Assembly: GCF_003596405.1 (NCBI RefSeq)
Contig: NZ_QYUR01000006.1
Coordinates: forward strand, 434,001-498,000
Direction of reading: 5' to 3'
Length of the DNA: 64,000 nucleotides
From: Pseudomonas cavernicola
Lineage (GTDB): Bacteria; Pseudomonadota; Gammaproteobacteria; Pseudomonadales; Pseudomonadaceae
The notes beneath the pieces were generated by a model. It was not told the origin of the DNA, made no database searches, and saw only the letters and a list, made by a program, of their open reading frames with translations. The position numbers and the translations under genes are program-made. Of the stretch, positions 37,299-46,363 are shown piece by piece (position 1 is the stretch's first letter; every line of letters starts with the position of its first letter).

Positions 37299-37934
37299 AT
37301 GCCGCTGTCGAATATTGAAATAATCCACCAGGATGCAGCCATTCTGGTGATCAACAAGCCGACCCTGCTGCTTTCAGTGCCTGGCCGCGCCGACGATAAC
37401 AAAGACTGCTTGATCACTCGGCTACAGGAACATGGTTTCCCGGAGGCCCGCATCGTCCATCGCCTGGATTGGGAAACCTCTGGGCTGATCCTCTTGGCCC
37501 GGGATGCTGACAGTCACCGCGAACTGTCACGGCAATTCCACGACCGCGAGACGGAAAAAGCCTACACCGCGCTGTGCTGGGGCGAACCGGAGTTGGACAG
37601 CGGCCGGATCGAATTGCCCTTACGTTACGACCCCCCCACCAAGCCGCGACACGTGGTCGATCACGAACTGGGGCGGCACGCCCTGACCTTCTGGCGCGTA
37701 TTGGAGCGCTGCGGCCATTACAGCCGAGTCGAGCTGACCCCGATCACCGGTCGCTCGCACCAGCTACGGGTACACATGCTCTCGATCGGCCATCCGCTAC
37801 TCGGTGATCGCCTGTATGCACCTGAGCAAGCCCTAGCCGCCCATGAGCGGCTATGCCTACACGCCAGCATGCTCGCCTTCAGCCACCCGCAAACCGGCGA
37901 ACGCCTGCGCTTCGACTGCCCGGCGCCGTTCTGA
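37299..37934 (+). CDS. rluA: RluA-family RNA pseudouridine synthase
   Basis: A 211-residue pseudouridine synthase. The catalytic Asp is in RIVHRLDWETSGLILLARD, and GRSHQLRVHMLSIGHPLLGD is the second family signature. There is no S4 RNA-binding domain, which together with the length matches RluA (23S rRNA U746 and tRNA U32) rather than RluC/D. Start at 37299; the frame is open 32 codons upstream through the palindrome, which has no coding character. It follows minCDE on the same strand. Confidence 0.88.
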   Translation: MPLSNIEIIHQDAAILVINKPTLLLSVPGRADDNKDCLITRLQEHGFPEARIVHRLDWETSGLILLARDADSHRELSRQFHDRETEKAYTALCWGEPELDSGRIELPLRYDPPTKPRHVVDHELGRHALTFWRVLERCGHYSRVELTPITGRSHQLRVHMLSIGHPLLGDRLYAPEQALAAHERLCLHASMLAFSHPQTGERLRFDCPAPF

Positions 37935-37973
37935 ATAGCGTCATTCCCGGATTGCATCCGGGCCACAGGCTGC

Positions 37974-38044
37974 CTGTGTAGGAGCGGATTTATCCGCGAT
38001 ACGATCCACCGCCGAGCTTCGCGGATAAATCCGCTCCTACAGGT
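37974..38044. repeat. REP-like palindrome
   Basis: CTGTGTAGGAGCGGATTTAT at 37974 with TCCGCGA, and the complement TCGCGGATAAATCCGCTCCT then ACAG at about 38019-38044, flank an 18-base centre. It has the same arms as the element at 5996-6053. Confidence 0.82.
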
Positions 38045-38131
38045 TCACGCCGCGGAGTCCCTCGCGACGTATCCAGCCCAACGACCCAAGCCAATACGGT
38101 AAACTCCCGAGATTGCCGCCTGGAGCGCCCT

Positions 38132-39421
38132 ATGCGTGAAGAATTGAACCAAGGCCTGATCGATTTCCTCAAGGCCTCACCCACCCCTTTTCACGCCACC
38201 GCCGGTCTGGCCCAACGCTTGGAAGCCGCTGGTTTTCAAGCGTTGGACGAGCGTGAGTCCTGGGCCACTGAGCCGGGCGGCCGTTACTACGTGACGCGCA
38301 ATGACTCCTCGATCATCGCCATCAAGCTCGGCAAGCGTCCGCCGCTGGACGGCGGCCTTCGCCTGGTTGGCGCGCACACCGACAGCCCCTGCCTGCGGGT
38401 GAAACCACAACCGGAGTTGCAGCGCCAAGGCTTCCTGCAACTGGGGGTGGAAGTCTACGGCGGCGCCCTCCTCGCACCCTGGTTTGACCGCGACCTGTCG
38501 CTCGCCGGACGCGTCACCTTCCGCGAAGGCGGCAAGGTGCAGAGCCAGCTGATCGACTTCCAGCTGCCCATCGCGGTAATCCCCAATCTGGCGATCCACC
38601 TCAATCGCGAAGCCAATCAGGGCTGGCCGATCAATGCGCAGAACGAACTGCCGCCGATTCTGGCCCAGGTCGCCGGTGATGAGCCTTATGACTTCCGCGC
38701 CCTGCTGGCCGATCAGCTGAGCCGCGAACATGGCCTCAACGCCGACGCGGTGCTGGATTTCGAACTGAGCTTCTACGACACCCAAAGTGCGGCCGTGATT
38801 GGTCTGAACGGCGACTTTATCGCCGGCGCGCGACTGGACAACCTGCTGTCCTGCTATGCCGGCCTGCAAGCGCTGCTCAACAGCGAGGGCGATGAAACCT
38901 GCGTCCTGGTCAGCACCGACCACGAAGAAGTAGGCTCCTGCTCTGCCTGTGGCGCCGATGGCCCGATGCTCGAGCAAGTGCTACGGCGTTTACTGCCGGA
39001 AGGCGATGCGTTTGTGCGGATCATCCAGAAATCCTTGCTGGTATCCGCCGACAACGCCCACGGCGTACACCCGAACTACGCCGACAAACACGACGCCAAC
39101 CATGGCCCCAAGCTCAACGCCGGTCCGGTGATCAAGGTCAACAGTAACCAGCGTTACGCGACCAGCAGCGAAACCGCCGGCTTCTTCCGCCACCTATGCT
39201 TGGCCGAAGAAGTGCCGGTGCAGAGCTTTGTGGTGCGTAGCGACATGGGCTGTGGCTCGACCACCGGCCCCATCACCGCCGGCCAGCTCGGTGTACGCAC
39301 AGTGGATATCGGCCTGCCGACCTTCGCCATGCACTCGATCCGCGAACTAGCCGGCAGCCATGACCTGGCGCATTTGGTGAAGGTACTGACGGCGTTCTAC
39401 GGCAGCGCCGAACTGTCCTGA
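38132..39421 (+). CDS. apeB: M18-family aminopeptidase
   Basis: A 429-residue cytoplasmic metallo-aminopeptidase of family M18 (aspartyl aminopeptidase type). Metal- and catalytic-site segments: [13 protein letters not shown] (His), [15 protein letters not shown] (bridging Asp), [15 protein letters not shown] (Glu-Glu) and, near the C-terminus, [15 protein letters not shown] (His). It starts [20 protein letters not shown], the standard family start. Family length is about 430, so the protein is complete. Confidence 0.95.
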   Translation: MREELNQGLIDFLKASPTPFHATAGLAQRLEAAGFQALDERESWATEPGGRYYVTRNDSSIIAIKLGKRPPLDGGLRLVGAHTDSPCLRVKPQPELQRQGFLQLGVEVYGGALLAPWFDRDLSLAGRVTFREGGKVQSQLIDFQLPIAVIPNLAIHLNREANQGWPINAQNELPPILAQVAGDEPYDFRALLADQLSREHGLNADAVLDFELSFYDTQSAAVIGLNGDFIAGARLDNLLSCYAGLQALLNSEGDETCVLVSTDHEEVGSCSACGADGPMLEQVLRRLLPEGDAFVRIIQKSLLVSADNAHGVHPNYADKHDANHGPKLNAGPVIKVNSNQRYATSSETAGFFRHLCLAEEVPVQSFVVRSDMGCGSTTGPITAGQLGVRTVDIGLPTFAMHSIRELAGSHDLAHLVKVLTAFYGSAELS

Positions 39422-39470
39422 GCGGCTTACTTCCCCACTGCACATCTGCGCAGTGGCCGGAGGACAGTGC

Positions 39471-39541
39471 CTGTAGGGTGCGGCTCACCGCGCCATAGCG
39501 CGCCCATCGAGCAGCGTTGGCGCGATAAATCGCCCCCTACG
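39471..39541. repeat. degenerate GTAGGGTGCG-type inverted repeat
   Basis: TGTAGGGTGCGGCTCACCGC and, in opposite direction, GGCGCGATAAATCGCCCCCT followed by ACG form imperfect arms between convergent genes. It is related to the GTAGGAGCGG palindromes but more diverged. It could serve as a weak bidirectional terminator. Confidence 0.45.
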
Positions 39542-39546
39542 AACAA

Positions 39547-40509
39547 CTACAGTTTGAACTGCTGCCGATAGGCTACCGCTGTCTGCCCGGTGACGCGCTT
39601 GAAGCTGCGGCGGAAGCTGGACTCGTCGCTGAAGCCCAGACTATCGCTGATCAGGCTGACCGAGTCGGAGGTCAGGATCAGCCGCTCGCCGGCCTGGTTG
39701 AGCTTGATCAGGCGTATCTGGTCGGCCACTGAGTTACCCGTCAGCGCCTTGATCCGGCGCGCCAGGGTGCGCGCCGTCACGGCCAGCTCATCCGCCAGTT
39801 GCTGCACGTTGAGCTGTTGCGCCGGTCGCTTTTCCACCAGCAGATGCAGCCTGCGCAACAGCGGGTCAGTCTGCTCCATCAAGCTGATGGCGCTAAAAAC
39901 CGGAGCGGCTGGCTCCGGCCGCGGCAGCACCATCAGTTTCGCGATGTCGCGATAGACCGCTACCCCCAGTAGCCCCTCGATCACTGCCTTGGCGATCGGC
40001 AGGTAGCCGCTGGCCCCGGAAGCCGTGGCGGTCTGGCGGTTGAACACCTGGGTGCGCTGCAACTGCCAGTTCACTTGGGGAAAACGCGCCTGCACGCTGT
40101 CCGCCAGCCACCAGGTGGCGGTCGCCGCCTCGCCGTTCAAACGCCCGCTCTGGGCCAGCAGGCACACTCCCGTGCAATAGCTCCACAGCTGGGTCTTCTT
40201 ATCCAATTGGGTCAATGCGCGGATCAATGAGCGATTGCTCTCCAGCACCCGGGCCATCTTGGCCTCCGAATCCGCCCAGAGCCCGGGGATCAGCAGGGCC
40301 GTGCAGTCTGCCTCGGCCAGCGCAGTGTCCGGCTGCAGGCGCATGCCATGAACACAGTCGACCGGCTCGCTATCCAGCCCTACCCAGCACACTTCAAAGT
40401 GCCGCTCGCCGACCCGGCGATTGGCCGAGAGCAGCAGGTCGGCAAAGGTGAACAAGCCGGCCGGCATGCAGCCGGGATAGAGCAGCAAGCCTATTTTCTG
40501 GATCGGCAT
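39547..40509 (-). CDS. GlxA-type AraC-family transcriptional regulator
   Basis: A 320-residue regulator with an N-terminal DJ-1/PfpI-like domain (about 4-180; KIGLLLYPGCMPAGLFTFAD, the cysteine-elbow LWSYCTGVCLLAQSG) and a C-terminal AraC helix-turn-helix pair (about 220-318; LADELAVTARTLARRIKALT, then ISDSLGFSDESSFRRSFKRV). GlxA-type regulators sense amino-compound metabolites in some cases. It is divergent from the MBL hydrolase gene, 84 bases apart, and likely controls it and itself. The inducer is not known. Confidence 0.9.
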   Translation of the reverse strand: MPIQKIGLLLYPGCMPAGLFTFADLLLSANRRVGERHFEVCWVGLDSEPVDCVHGMRLQPDTALAEADCTALLIPGLWADSEAKMARVLESNRSLIRALTQLDKKTQLWSYCTGVCLLAQSGRLNGEAATATWWLADSVQARFPQVNWQLQRTQVFNRQTATASGASGYLPIAKAVIEGLLGVAVYRDIAKLMVLPRPEPAAPVFSAISLMEQTDPLLRRLHLLVEKRPAQQLNVQQLADELAVTARTLARRIKALTGNSVADQIRLIKLNQAGERLILTSDSVSLISDSLGFSDESSFRRSFKRVTGQTAVAYRQQFKL

Positions 40510-40593
40510 GAAATGTCCGTTTTATGGCAATTTCTGCCATCCTCCCGTGACGGGCATATTTTTACAATGGCAGCACCTGAATCGGAGCTCGCC

Positions 40594-41415
40594 ATGAAAA
40601 TCACTCAGCTGCGCAACGCCACCCTTATCGTCGAATTCGGCGATGTCCGCCTGCTGGTGGACCCCATGCTGGCAGCCCAGGGTCAATTTCCCCCGCTCAA
40701 ATGGCTGACCGGCAACCGCCGGCGCAACCCGCTGGTCGAGCTGCCGGATAACGCCTCCGAGCTGCTGGACCAGGTGACCCACTGCCTGATCACCCACTGC
40801 CAGAAAGGCCACTTCGACCACCTCGACCGCGCCGGCGCCCGCTGGCTGCGCGAGCGCAAGCTGCCGGTCATCTGCATGGCGGAGGACGCGGACTATCTGC
40901 GCAAACTCCGGCTCAACGTTCAGGAGTTGCCCGAGCAGCCGGCCAGCCCCTTCTTCGGCGGCAGCATCCGGCCGATTCCCTGCCTGCACGGCGAAGGATT
41001 TATCGGCCGCTTGATGGCCCATGGGCATGGCTACTTCATCCAGATCCCGGGCGAACCCAGCCTCTATCTCGCTGGCGATACAATCCTCACCGCCGAGGTG
41101 CGCCACTGCCTGACCAGGCTGGCGCCGGAGGTCAGCGTCCTCCCGGCCGGCGGGGCGGTGTTCGATATCGGCAGCCCCATCATCATGGGCAAGGCGGACA
41201 TGCTCGAAGCCGCCCGACTGAGCAAAGGCATAGTCGTGGCCAACCATCTGGAGGCCCTCGACCATTGCCCAGTGACCCGCACCGAGCTGCTGCGCGAAGC
41301 CGCCCAGCAGCAGCTGGGGGATCGACTGAGGGTGCCGCTGGATGGCGAAGCCTTGGTTTTCCAGACTGTGGACGCGGAAGTCGCAGAGAAGCGGCAAGCC
41401 CTTCCGAGCCTGTAA
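40594..41415 (+). CDS. MBL-fold metal-dependent hydrolase
   Basis: A 273-residue metallo-beta-lactamase-fold hydrolase of the UlaG-like (Lactamase_B_2) group: TLIVEFGDVRLLVDPML at the start, and the metal site in CLITHCQKGHFDHLDRAG, where GHFDHLD supplies the HxDH part, then LYLAGDTILTAEVRH with a metal-ligand Asp, and VVANHLEALDHC. The start at 40594 has GGAG eight bases upstream; an ATG nine codons earlier is less likely. The divergent GlxA-type regulator points to a catabolic or detoxifying role for an unknown substrate. Confidence 0.82.
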   Translation: MKITQLRNATLIVEFGDVRLLVDPMLAAQGQFPPLKWLTGNRRRNPLVELPDNASELLDQVTHCLITHCQKGHFDHLDRAGARWLRERKLPVICMAEDADYLRKLRLNVQELPEQPASPFFGGSIRPIPCLHGEGFIGRLMAHGHGYFIQIPGEPSLYLAGDTILTAEVRHCLTRLAPEVSVLPAGGAVFDIGSPIIMGKADMLEAARLSKGIVVANHLEALDHCPVTRTELLREAAQQQLGDRLRVPLDGEALVFQTVDAEVAEKRQALPSL

Positions 41416-41438
41416 CAACGCCCCGATGAGGGCCACCC

Positions 41439-41497
41439 GTAGGAACGAGCTCCACTCAACACCCTAGCCTCCGATCGCCAGCAGAGCTGGCTCCTAC
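41439..41497. repeat. imperfect GTAGGA...TCCTAC inverted repeat
   Basis: GTAGGAACGAGCTC at 41439 and GAGCTGGCTCCTAC ending 41497 form imperfect arms between the convergent MBL and GntR genes. It resembles the outer arms of the REP-like elements elsewhere in the window. Confidence 0.5.
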
Positions 41498-41517
41498 ACA
41501 AGCACTGCGGGGTGCAC

Positions 41518-42234
41518 CTACTCCGGCACTTCGACACTCACATGAATGGCGTCGTGCCGCCAGTACTCCAAGTCACAGTCGATCAACCGCCCATGCTGGT
41601 CGCGGTTGATCCGAGTGATGCGCAGCGCCGGGCCGCCGACCGCCACCTTGAGCGCCGCAGCCGCCTCAACCTGGAGCGCAGTGGGCACCATATCGAAGCG
41701 CACCCGCCCGTAGTAGATGTCGTACTCGCTGGCGTACAACTCGGTCAGCGAGCGGGTCAGGTCGAAGTCGAGGATGCCGGGAAAATAGACCGGATTCAGG
41801 TAGTGCTCGACATACAGCACCAGCCGCCCATCGATCCGCCGCGCTCGGCGAATCTGAATCACGCTGGACAATGCCGGTAACTCCAACAGATCACAGATTG
41901 CTGCCGATGCCGGTTGCAAGCGTGCCGACAACACCTCGGTGGCGGGCTGCCGGCGCTGTTCGCCGACCATCGCGTGGAAGTGGCTACGCACCAACGGGTT
42001 GTAAGCCAGCCGTGGCGGCGAAACAAACCAGCCACGACGCTCTTCCCGATAGATAAGCCCCTGCGCCTCCAATTGCCCCAACGCCTCGCGCAGGGTGATG
42101 CGTGTGGTATCGAACAGCTCACTGAGTTTGCGCTCGGCCGGCAACTTGCTGCCTGACGACAACAATCCGTGCTCAATCTGCTCTTCCAGCGCGCGGCAGA
42201 TGGCCGTCACGGCGCGGGGTGCTTCATCACGCAT
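41518..42234 (-). CDS. GntR/HutC-family regulator with UTRA domain
   Basis: A 238-residue regulator. The N-terminal winged helix-turn-helix (about 8-75) reads IEHGLLSSGSKLPAERKLSE and then TRITLREALGQLEAQGLIYR. The C-terminal UTRA ligand domain (about 95-235) has ARRIDGRLVLYVEHYLNP and ITRINRDQHGRLIDCDLEYW. It corresponds to the PhnR/PhnF-like regulators found divergent from organophosphonate uptake genes. Two operator-like palindromes lie in the divergent region. The start at 42234 (MRDEAPRAVTAICRALEEQI) is the family N-terminus; the longer frame reads through the operator. Confidence 0.9.
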   Translation of the reverse strand: MRDEAPRAVTAICRALEEQIEHGLLSSGSKLPAERKLSELFDTTRITLREALGQLEAQGLIYREERRGWFVSPPRLAYNPLVRSHFHAMVGEQRRQPATEVLSARLQPASAAICDLLELPALSSVIQIRRARRIDGRLVLYVEHYLNPVYFPGILDFDLTRSLTELYASEYDIYYGRVRFDMVPTALQVEAAAALKVAVGGPALRITRINRDQHGRLIDCDLEYWRHDAIHVSVEVPE

Positions 42235-42249
42235 CAGGCCTTGCCTCTT

Positions 42250-42263
42250 CTGGACTAGTCCAG
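42250..42263. promoter_or_regulatory. GntR-type operator 1, CTGGACTAGTCCAG
   Basis: A perfect 14-bp palindrome 16 bases upstream of the regulator start codon, suited to autorepression. HutC-subfamily regulators bind TGGTCTAGACCA-like sites; this one differs in the centre (ACTAGT against TCTAGA). Confidence 0.65.
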
Positions 42264-42528
42264 CCCCATTCCAGGGCCTTGATTGGCTCGCGACGAGCCC
42301 GTAACAGAGGGATGATCCTAGGCAGCCTAGATGACTATTCGATGACATCCAGCTGCATTTGCGTGCCACCTATCAGCGCAGCCCATAAATCTACAGCTGA
42401 TAAATCAGCTACTTAACTATGGTCTACGCTTGCTGAGCATGCACCTTGGCGTAGCCATGTGCGGCGTGGATATACCTTGGCCGACACAAAACCGTCATCC
42501 AACCAGGCTAACTTGGCTTGGCGATTGC

Positions 42529-42540
42529 TGATCTAGACCA
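42529..42540. promoter_or_regulatory. GntR-type operator 2, TGATCTAGACCA
   Basis: A near-perfect match (one base) to the TGGTCTAGACCA palindrome known for HutC-subfamily regulators, 26 bases before the start of the binding-protein gene. It probably places the operon under the divergent GntR/UTRA regulator. Confidence 0.65.
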
Positions 42541-42566
42541 ACACCCTCACCACGAAGGAGCGTCGA

Positions 42567-43625
42567 ATGAAACGCCTGTTGCTAGCTTCACTATTAGGAT
42601 CGACCATTGCCCTGGCCAACGCGGCGATGGCAGCAGAAACAGACCTTAAAAGCCTGGAACAAGCAGCCCGTGCCGAAGGGGCTGTGAATAGCGTGGGCAT
42701 GCCCGATAGCTGGGCGAACTGGAAGGACACCTGGGTCGATCTCGGCAAGCTCCATGGTCTCAAGCACCTGGACACCGATATGAGTTCGGCGCAAGAGATC
42801 GCCAAGTTCGCTGCTGAAAAAGACAACGCCACCGCCGATATCGGCGACGTGGGCGCCGCGTTCGGTCCCATCGCCGTGCAACAGGGCGTGACCCTGCCCT
42901 ACAAGCCGAGCACTTGGGAACAGATCCCCGCCTGGGCCAAGGATGCCGACGGCCACTGGATGCTGGCCTATACCGGCTCGATCGCCTTCATCATCAACAA
43001 GCAATTGGTGAAAGAGCCGCCGAAATCCTGGGCCGACCTGGAAAAAGGCAAATACAAGGTCGCCATCGGTGACGTCAGCTCTGCTGCGCAAGCGGTTAAC
43101 GGCGTACTGGCCGCAGCCATCTCCAAGGGCGGTGACGAGAAGAACATCCAGCCGGGCCTCGATCTGTTCGCCAAGATCGCCAAGCAGGGCCGCCTGTCGC
43201 TGTCGAACCCAACCATCCAGACTCTGGAAAAGGGTGAAGTCGAAGTCGGCATCGTCTGGGACTTCAACGGTCTGAGCTATCGCGACCAGATCGATCCGAG
43301 CCGCTTCGAAGTACTGATACCGTCCGACGGCTCGGTGATCTCGGGCTACACCACCATCATCAACAAGTACGCCAAGAACCCTAACGCCGCCAAGCTGGCC
43401 CGCGAGTACATCCTCAGCGATGCCGGCCAGATCAACCTGGCCAAGGGCAATGCCCGTCCGATCCGCGCCGAGCACCTGACCTTGCCGGATGCCGTGAAAG
43501 CCAAGCTGCTGCCGAACGAGCAGTACGCAAAGGTCCAGCCGATCAAGGACGCCAAGGCCTGGGAAGAAACCTCCAAAGCCTTGCCGGGGCTGTGGCAAGA
43601 GAACGTGATCATCAACATGGAATAA
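42567..43625 (+). CDS. ABC substrate-binding protein, putative organophosphorus ligand
   Basis: A 352-residue periplasmic binding protein of the extracellular solute-binding type 1/Fe3+-spermidine-like class. Signal peptide: MKRLLLASLLGSTIALANAA then MAA-ET. Conserved parts include SVGMPDSWANWKDTWVDLGK, ATADIGDVGAAFGPIAVQQG, and EVEVGIVWDFNGLSYRDQI. A good AAGGAG site precedes the ATG. First gene of a six-gene operon with two permeases, an ATPase and two hydrolases. The organisation (UTRA regulator, PhnS/T/U/V-like transporter) resembles 2-aminoethylphosphonate uptake; the ligand is not proven. Confidence 0.85.
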   Translation: MKRLLLASLLGSTIALANAAMAAETDLKSLEQAARAEGAVNSVGMPDSWANWKDTWVDLGKLHGLKHLDTDMSSAQEIAKFAAEKDNATADIGDVGAAFGPIAVQQGVTLPYKPSTWEQIPAWAKDADGHWMLAYTGSIAFIINKQLVKEPPKSWADLEKGKYKVAIGDVSSAAQAVNGVLAAAISKGGDEKNIQPGLDLFAKIAKQGRLSLSNPTIQTLEKGEVEVGIVWDFNGLSYRDQIDPSRFEVLIPSDGSVISGYTTIINKYAKNPNAAKLAREYILSDAGQINLAKGNARPIRAEHLTLPDAVKAKLLPNEQYAKVQPIKDAKAWEETSKALPGLWQENVIINME

Positions 43626-43919
43626 GAAGTTGCTCAATCTCTGACTGCGCCTGCTTATGCTGCGTTGAAAACGGGCCTGGACGGCCGCTTGCGGGAGAAC
43701 GTCCGCAGGACGGCCCGAAGGGCGAGTGAAACGAGTAATGCTCATTTACAGCCGTAAACTCCGCTTCGCTGCGTTGCGGCTGGTGACCCACATGGATGTA
43801 GGGAATGCCGCTACCCGTAGGCGACCCCATGGATGGGGGAGGTAGGAAAAATGCCGGGAGCATTTTCGAGAACGGGGTGCGGCCCTGAACTGCGCACGTC
43901 TGGACTTTGAACAACTTCT
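43625..43919. repeat. dispersed repeat with inverted ends, copy 2 (MITE-like)
   Basis: A 295-bp element between the first and second gene of the organophosphorus operon. It begins at the last base of the binding-protein stop codon with AGAAGTTGCTCAA and ends TTGAACAACTTCT, complementary over 13 bases with one mismatch. The inner sequence shares long blocks with copies 1 and 3 (GGGAATGCCGCTACCCGTAG; GAGGTAGGAAAAATGCC; GAGCATTTTCGAGAACG). It has an extra 60-base GC-rich hairpin region near 43670-43730. Its right end lies one base before the GGAG of the next gene. Confidence 0.75.
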
Positions 43920-43933
43920 GGAGTGAAACGGTT

Positions 43934-44740
43934 ATGAAGCACAACGTCATCCTGGTCCTGCTGGATGGCCTGAACTACGGGGTGGCCCAGCATGCGCTGG
44001 GTCATCTTCAGGCTTACTGTGGTGCGGGCCGAGCCGCACTGTACAAGCTGGAGTGCGAGCTGCCGGCGCTCTCCCGACCACTCTACGAATGCATCCTCAC
44101 CGGCGTACCGCCGATCGAGAGCGGCATCGTGCATAACGATGTATCGCGCTTGTCCAACCAGCGCAGCATCTTTCACTACGCCAGCGATGCCGGGCTCAGT
44201 ACCGCCGCCGCGGCCTACCACTGGGTCAGCGAGTTGTACAACCGCTCACCGTTCAATGCCGCCCGTGACCGCCATACCGAGACGCCGGAATTACCGATTC
44301 AGCACGGACACTTCTACTACGCCGACCACTATCCGGATTCGCACCTGTTCGCCGATGCGGAGAGCCTACGTGTGCGTCATGGGCCGAATTTCCTCCTGGC
44401 TCACCCGATGAACGTAGACGATGCAGGTCACAAGCACGGCCTCGACTCCTCGCAATATCGCAACAGTGCACGGGCGGCCGACATCATCCTCGCCGAATAC
44501 CTGCAACGCTGGCTCGACGCCGGCTATCAGGTGCTGGTGACCGCCGACCACGGCATGAACAACGACCGCTCGCACAACGGCCTACTCGCTGAGGAGCGCG
44601 AGGTTCCGCTGTTCGTGCTGGGTGAAGCCTTCAGCCTCGACAGCTCTGCACAGCCGAAGCAGACCGAGTTGTGCGGCACCATTTGCGAGCTGCTCGGCGT
44701 GCCCCACGACAAACCTGTATGCCGGGAGCTGTTGAAGTGA
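43934..44740 (+). CDS. alkaline-phosphatase-superfamily hydrolase
   Basis: A 268-residue protein of the nucleotide pyrophosphatase/phosphodiesterase branch of the alkaline phosphatase superfamily. Metal-site segments: NVILVLLDGLNYG (Asp), NVDDAGHKHGLDS (Asp and His), and VLVTADHGMNNDRSH (Asp-His and further His). The nucleophile is probably a Thr or Ser near SRPLYECILTGVPP. No signal peptide, so it acts in the cytoplasm after import. It is shorter than phosphonoacetate hydrolase PhnA (about 400). The start at 43934 is supported by GGAGTG; the gene overlaps the next permease by four bases. Confidence 0.8.
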   Translation: MKHNVILVLLDGLNYGVAQHALGHLQAYCGAGRAALYKLECELPALSRPLYECILTGVPPIESGIVHNDVSRLSNQRSIFHYASDAGLSTAAAAYHWVSELYNRSPFNAARDRHTETPELPIQHGHFYYADHYPDSHLFADAESLRVRHGPNFLLAHPMNVDDAGHKHGLDSSQYRNSARAADIILAEYLQRWLDAGYQVLVTADHGMNNDRSHNGLLAEEREVPLFVLGEAFSLDSSAQPKQTELCGTICELLGVPHDKPVCRELLK

Positions 44741-45579
44741 ATTCAATCACCCGCGGCAAATGGCTGGCCCTGCTCTGCCTGCTGCCCTTCGCCGTCTTCT
44801 TCATCGCCTTCCAGATCGCCCCGCTGGCCTGGGTGGCGATCAACAGCCTGAACAGCGCCGAGGGCTGGGGCCTGGGTAACTATGCCAAGGCCTTCAGTTC
44901 GAAGTTCTACCTGCAAGCGATCAAGCACAGCCTGCAGATCTCCTTCTGGTCGAGCCTGATCGGCATCGTCATCGCGGTCCTCGGCAGCTACTCGCTGCGC
45001 AAGGTGGACAGCAAACTGCGCGACTTCGTCATGGCCTTCTCCAACATGACCAGCAACTTCGCCGGAGTGCCGCTGGCCTTCGCCTTCATCATCCTGCTCG
45101 GTTTCAACGGCACACTGACGATCTTGCTCAAGCAGATCGGCGTGATCGAGGATTTCAACCTCTACTCGAAGACCGGGCTGATCGTGCTCTACACCTACTT
45201 TCAGATCCCCCTGGGTGTGCTACTGCTCTACCCCGCCTTCGACGCCCTGCGCGAGGACTGGCGCGAGTCGGCCGAGCTGCTCGGCGCCGGCACCTGGCAG
45301 TTCTGGCGCCACATCGGCCTGCCGGTGCTGACCCCGGCGCTGCTCGGCACCTTCATCATCCTGCTGGCCAACGCGCTGGGCGCCTACGCCACCGTTTATG
45401 CCCTGACCACCGGCAACTTCAACGTGCTGCCGATTCGCATCGCTGCGATGGTCGCTGGCGACATCGCCCTCAACCCGAACCTGGCCAGCGCCCTGGCGAT
45501 GGTGCTGGTGGGCCTGATGGCGCTGATTACCGTGGTCCATCAGTGGCTGCTGAAGCGGAGTTACCATGTCGCGCATTGA
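44737..45579 (+). CDS. ABC transporter permease 1, organophosphorus-type importer
   Basis: A 280-residue inner-membrane permease of the BPD_transp_1 family with six helices. The EAA-type ATPase-contact loop is ESAELLGAGTWQFWRHIGLP. It starts with GTG overlapping the TGA of the hydrolase gene (GTGA), and its end overlaps the next permease by 14 bases. Similar to PhnU-like permeases. Confidence 0.88.
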   Translation: MNSITRGKWLALLCLLPFAVFFIAFQIAPLAWVAINSLNSAEGWGLGNYAKAFSSKFYLQAIKHSLQISFWSSLIGIVIAVLGSYSLRKVDSKLRDFVMAFSNMTSNFAGVPLAFAFIILLGFNGTLTILLKQIGVIEDFNLYSKTGLIVLYTYFQIPLGVLLLYPAFDALREDWRESAELLGAGTWQFWRHIGLPVLTPALLGTFIILLANALGAYATVYALTTGNFNVLPIRIAAMVAGDIALNPNLASALAMVLVGLMALITVVHQWLLKRSYHVAH

Positions 45580-46363
45580 GTCCAAGGCCAGCAGCCTCTA
45601 TCACCGCAGCGTGGTCTACCTGCTGTTCCTGATCCTGCTCTTGCCACTGGCCGGCACCCTGCTCTACTCGCTGTCCACCAGTTGGTCGGCGACCATCCTG
45701 CCGGACGGCCTGACCTTCAAGTGGTACCTGGCGCTGTGGAGTGATGCACGCTTCCTCACTGCCTTCGGCCAGTCGCTGCTGATCTGCTTCGGCGCCCTGC
45801 TGCTCTCGGTGCTGCTGATCCTGCCGTTGCTGTTCGTGGTGCATTACCACTTCCCCAAGCTCGACGGGCTGATGAACATCCTCATCCTCCTGCCCTTCGC
45901 GATACCGCCGGTGGTGTCCTCCGTGGGCCTCCTGCAGATCTATGGCTCCGGCCCGCTGGCCATGGTCGGCACGCCGTGGATTTTGATCGGTTGCTACTTC
46001 ACCGTGGCCCTGCCGTTCATGTACCGGGCGATCACCAACAACCTGCAGGCGATCAACCTGCGCGACCTGATGGACGCCGCCCACCTGCTCGGCGCCAGCA
46101 CCTGGAAAGCCGCACTATTGGTGGTGCTGCCGAACCTGCGCAAGGGTCTGATGGTGTCGCTGTTCCTCTCGTTCTCCTTCCTCTTCGGCGAATTCGTCTT
46201 CGCCAATCTGCTGGTCGGCACCCGCTATGAAACCCTGCAGGTCTATCTGAACAACATGAAAAACAGCAGCGGCCACTTCAACAGCGCGCTGGTGATCTCC
46301 TACTTTTTCTTCGTGCTGCTGTTCACCTGGGCAGCCAACCGCATGAACAAGGAAAAATCATGA
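45566..46363 (+). CDS. ABC transporter permease 2, organophosphorus-type importer
   Basis: A 265-residue BPD_transp_1 permease with six helices; the EAA loop reads DAAHLLGASTWKAALLVVLP. It pairs with the preceding permease (PhnV-like). Four-base ATGA overlap with the ATPase gene. Confidence 0.88.
   Translation: MSRIESKASSLYHRSVVYLLFLILLLPLAGTLLYSLSTSWSATILPDGLTFKWYLALWSDARFLTAFGQSLLICFGALLLSVLLILPLLFVVHYHFPKLDGLMNILILLPFAIPPVVSSVGLLQIYGSGPLAMVGTPWILIGCYFTVALPFMYRAITNNLQAINLRDLMDAAHLLGASTWKAALLVVLPNLRKGLMVSLFLSFSFLFGEFVFANLLVGTRYETLQVYLNNMKNSSGHFNSALVISYFFFVLLFTWAANRMNKEKS

Noticed and set aside
43612..43950. 112-codon minus-strand frame over repeat copy 2 (and a similar one at 48027-48266)
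   Set aside because: The shared peptide (SKMLPAFFLPPPSMGSPTGS) arises from the repeat itself; no start site signals.
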